Shown here: piece after piece, positions 5,550-7,999 of the stretch
How positions within the stretch are numbered: position 1 is the first letter of the stretch
Layout: each line of letters opens with the position of its first letter
Origin: an uncultured Flavobacteriales bacterium
Lineage (GTDB): Bacteria; Bacteroidota; Bacteroidia; Flavobacteriales; Vicingaceae
Assembly: GCA_946886085.1 (NCBI GenBank)
Contig: CAMPHX010000044.1
Span: 1 to 7,999, forward strand
Direction of reading: 5' to 3'
Length of the DNA stretch: 7,999 nt
Notes under the pieces: generated by a model
What the model saw: the letters and a program-made list of their open reading frames with translations, nothing else
What the model was told of the DNA's origin: nothing
The model's database searches: none
Program-made: the position numbers and the translations under genes

Positions 5550-7999
5550 TTACTCCACCACTAACTTACCACTTTGCACTGCTTTATCATTTTGTAAGAT
5601 ATTGTAAAAATACAATCCTGATGATAATTGGTTAATGTCTATTTGATTATTAGTGTTGTTGATAGTTGTGTTAAGTAACACTCTACCCATAATATCCATT
5701 ATTTCTAAAGAAACTGTTCCATTTTTAGTTTCCAAATTATGGCTAATAGTTAAATTATCGTTAGCTGGGTTAGGGAATACCTTAACAAAACTATCCTTGT
5801 TGGTAGTTTTTGTTTCTTCTTCATTTGCTAAACGAGCTTTACTACCTGTCGGAATAACTACCTCAATAATTTCCTCGTAAGTTGCTAAACCTAAACTTAC
5901 CAATAAAGCACGAGCTGATGCTACACCGTTACAAATTTTGGTTTCAGCTGCAAGAGCTTCTACTTGTTGCAATAAAACACTATCTTTTAGTAAGGCTTTG
6001 CTTTGTTTTGGATGTTGCTTTAAAGTAATAGCAATATTGCTGAACTCAACAAATTGTTGGTTGTTTGGTTTGCTTTGTAATTGAGCAATTTTACTTTGAG
6101 CAGTTCCAATATTACCTGTAGCAATTAACAATTGTGCAAGTGCTTGTTCATCTGCATTAGTGTTATAAGCAGCATGTTGTTGTAAAAAGTTGATAGCTTC
6201 TATTTTACCATCACTATTTTCATCACCTAACAATAATTCTTTCATCATATAACTTCTGGTAAGTTGCATTTGGCTTTTTACAACAGCCAAATCTTGCTCT
6301 AAGACTTTTAATAATGAAGTATCTTTAGTACTCATTAGGTTATTTATACTGTCATACTCTGCTTCTTGTGTAGCTAATTCTGTCGACATCATCAACATTG
6401 TTCTTCCACCAGATTGCCTGTCTGGACAAGAATTACTTGGATTGAATGCAGCTAAATTAACACACTCGTGAGTAGCAGTATTTGAAGAATTATAATAAGT
6501 ATTTCTAGGTTCTAAATTGTAGCCATTAGGTGGACTGTATCTGTAAGTTGGTACTCCCACAGAAGAAGTTGCCGCCCAAAAATCACCGTATTGAACAGTA
6601 TAAGAAAACTGGTTATTAGAAGGACCTGTTACTGTTAAACAATTTCCGTGGTCATCAGCTACCATTCCTGAAGAAATCAAAATATCATAATCAGCAATCT
6701 CTTCATACGTATTACATCTAAATTCTAAGCCAATTCCGTTGCCCATATTATCGCCATTGGTACTTGCAGCCTGAGAACCAACTACTAAGTTACTAAAGTT
6801 GTTTCTGTAAACTTCATTAGCAGCAGTTCCTGAATTGTTGACATAAACACCAACATAACCATTATGTGTTGTTGTAAAATCGTTATTTTCAACGGTGTAT
6901 CCGCTGCAATTGCTTAAGTATAATCCATAAGAAAAGTTACCAAGAGAAACAGAAGCGCCTATATCAAAATCATTTTCGGTAATTTTTGCAGCTTCCATAT
7001 TAAAAATTAAAATAGAGTTAAAGTTGTTGTTGAAATTTGTTTTATTAATAAAGGCGACCTTGGTTCTTACCGTGTTTAAAGCTACTATACCTTCAGTAAG
7101 GTTGGTAAAATTAGATTCATCAAAAACTGAACAAGGAATAGTCATGTTTGCACATCTGGCTTGAACGGTAAATTTTGAGGTATAACTTACAATACCTTGT
7201 CCTCTCCCTGTGTAAGGATATACAGTTCCTGTTATATCTGTATTTTCAAAATCGCAACCAGAAAAAGTAATTCCTGTTACCTCATTTAATGTGGCATGAG
7301 TAATTCCATTATTTAAAGAAGGGTCGTTTAAAGAAGCATCTGTAATAAACGTTACATCGCTAAAATACGATTGGTCGTTAAGTTGACTACTACCGAAAAC
7401 CGATTGAAAAGGATTAAATACCACATCTCTGTAATTATTTCTAAATTCAGTTTCTGTATTTGCCTGAATAATACCGCCATTGTTAGCACTAGTTGCATGT
7501 TTAAAATTAACAGCTCCCTCTATAGCGTGTTCAATTACAGAACTGTTTTGAGCGATAAACCTACCTGAAACCGCTGCTTGAAAAGTACCTGTTCCTGTCC
7601 CCCAAACTTCAACCCCTTGCCACATTAGGTTGTCTCCGCCACAATCATCATAAACGGTAAGGGTAGTTCCGTTAATGGTTAATCTTGCTCCGTTTTCTAC
7701 AATAAGCCTTGCGTTAACATCAAATTCAAAACGCATGTTGTTGATGGTAATGTTAGCTCCACTTTTAATTACCAACAAATCTCTTACGGTAACAGTTCCA
7801 CTTGCAGAACCAAAAGGATTATTGCCTAGACTCCATGTAGCTGTTCCTGTATATTCTTGGTTGTTTTTATCTGCTTCTACATCAAAACTGGTATAGGCAA
7901 TACAGCATTCGGGGTCAGTAGTAAAATGAGCAGTGTAGTCCATGCCGTCTATTTGGTCAGGGAGAGGGTATAATTTTAATAAATTATTTGATATCCCTC
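5550..7999 (-). CDS. T9SS type A sorting domain protein with predicted beta-helix region, 5' partial
   Basis: The frame stays open past the ATG at 7943 to the window edge, adding 18 in-frame codons, so that Met is probably internal and the true start is outside; 815 residues are visible. Numbered from that Met, residues about 45-410 contain short Asn/Thr/Gly-rich strands (for example VENNDFTTTHNGYVGVYVNN) typical of right-handed parallel beta-helix or adhesin-like proteins. A DDCGGDNLMWQGVEVWG segment lies near 97-113. Residues about 510-700 look mostly alpha-helical and include an EF-hand-like loop at 574-585. Residues 719-797 form a canonical C-terminal sorting domain: FVKVFPNPAND, then LEIMDIMGRVL, then LSSGLYFYNI and GKLVVE. 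Such domains direct export through the type IX system and attachment to, or release from, the cell surface. A signal peptide is expected beyond the window. There is no evidence of catalytic residues; the role could be adhesion or glycan binding, but this is not shown. Confidence 0.88.
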   Translation of the reverse strand, partial: GISNNLLKLYPLPDQIDGMDYTAHFTTDPECCIAYTSFDVEADKNNQEYTGTATWSLGNNPFGSASGTVTVRDLLVIKSGANITINNMRFEFDVNARLIVENGARLTINGTTLTVYDDCGGDNLMWQGVEVWGTGTGTFQAAVSGRFIAQNSSVIEHAIEGAVNFKHATSANNGGIIQANTETEFRNNYRDVVFNPFQSVFGSSQLNDQSYFSDVTFITDASLNDPSLNNGITHATLNEVTGITFSGCDFENTDITGTVYPYTGRGQGIVSYTSKFTVQARCANMTIPCSVFDESNFTNLTEGIVALNTVRTKVAFINKTNFNNNFNSILIFNMEAAKITENDFDIGASVSLGNFSYGLYLSNCSGYTVENNDFTTTHNGYVGVYVNNSGTAANEVYRNNFSNLVVGSQAASTNGDNMGNGIGLEFRCNTYEEIADYDILISSGMVADDHGNCLTVTGPSNNQFSYTVQYGDFWAATSSVGVPTYRYSPPNGYNLEPRNTYYNSSNTATHECVNLAAFNPSNSCPDRQSGGRTMLMMSTELATQEAEYDSINNLMSTKDTSLLKVLEQDLAVVKSQMQLTRSYMMKELLLGDENSDGKIEAINFLQQHAAYNTNADEQALAQLLIATGNIGTAQSKIAQLQSKPNNQQFVEFSNIAITLKQHPKQSKALLKDSVLLQQVEALAAETKICNGVASARALLVSLGLATYEEIIEVVIPTGSKARLANEEETKTTNKDSFVKVFPNPANDNLTISHNLETKNGTVSLEIMDIMGRVLLNTTINNTNNQIDINQLSSGLYFYNILQNDKAVQSGKLVVE

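Noticed and set aside
5653..5880. Plus-strand open frame opposite the T9SS sorting domain
   Set aside because: The minus strand encodes an unmistakable sorting domain here; the hydrophobic translation is only the complement of that sequence.
7371..7896. Two short plus-strand open frames (7371-7568 and 7675-7896) opposite the beta-helix region
   Set aside because: Both are antisense to a continuous 815-codon frame and show no start context or recognisable product.
7941..7943. ATG at 7943 as the start of the T9SS protein
   Set aside because: The frame continues without a stop to the window edge, and the sequence after this Met lacks the signal peptide a T9SS cargo needs.

Overview
The window looks like AT-rich chromosomal DNA from a Bacteroidota bacterium, most likely a member of the Flavobacteriia. 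Four things support this. One protein ends in a type IX secretion (T9SS) type A sorting domain. The gcvP gene is preceded by a Bacteroidota-type -7 box (TACATTTG). Starts follow A/T-rich leaders rather than Shine-Dalgarno sequences. All four genes stop with TAA. Genus cannot be resolved from the sequence alone.

Layout: (1) positions 1-849, plus strand, hold the 3' part of a gene for a low-complexity protein rich in Gly/Trp/Tyr, then Pro/Thr/Lys/Asn, then Gly/Ser; its start lies before the window. (2) After 32 bp, 882-2369 encodes a complete FadL/OmpP1-type outer-membrane beta-barrel with a signal peptide, probably co-transcribed with gene 1. (3) Positions 2370-2611 are a 242-bp intergenic region with a triplicated CGCAAAG-type octamer, a strong intrinsic terminator, an inverted repeat and the gcvP promoter. 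(4) Positions 2612-5473 encode a complete, intact glycine dehydrogenase (decarboxylating), the P-protein of the glycine cleavage system, as a single-gene unit. (5) Positions 5491-5531 form a perfect 16-bp hairpin that can terminate transcription from both sides. (6) Positions 5550-7999, minus strand, hold the C-terminal 815 residues of a large T9SS-exported protein with a predicted beta-helix region, a predicted helical region and a C-terminal sorting domain; its start lies beyond the window.

The genes do not form one pathway. The first two may form a cell-envelope operon, gcvP is one-carbon/amino-acid housekeeping, and the last is a surface or secreted protein. I see no RNA gene, CRISPR array, insertion sequence, phage gene or defence system. 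Nothing here is convincingly a new biological system. The points most worth a second look are the low-complexity protein coupled to the FadL-like barrel, the octamer repeat, and the uncharacterised helical region with a lone EF-hand-like loop in the T9SS protein.
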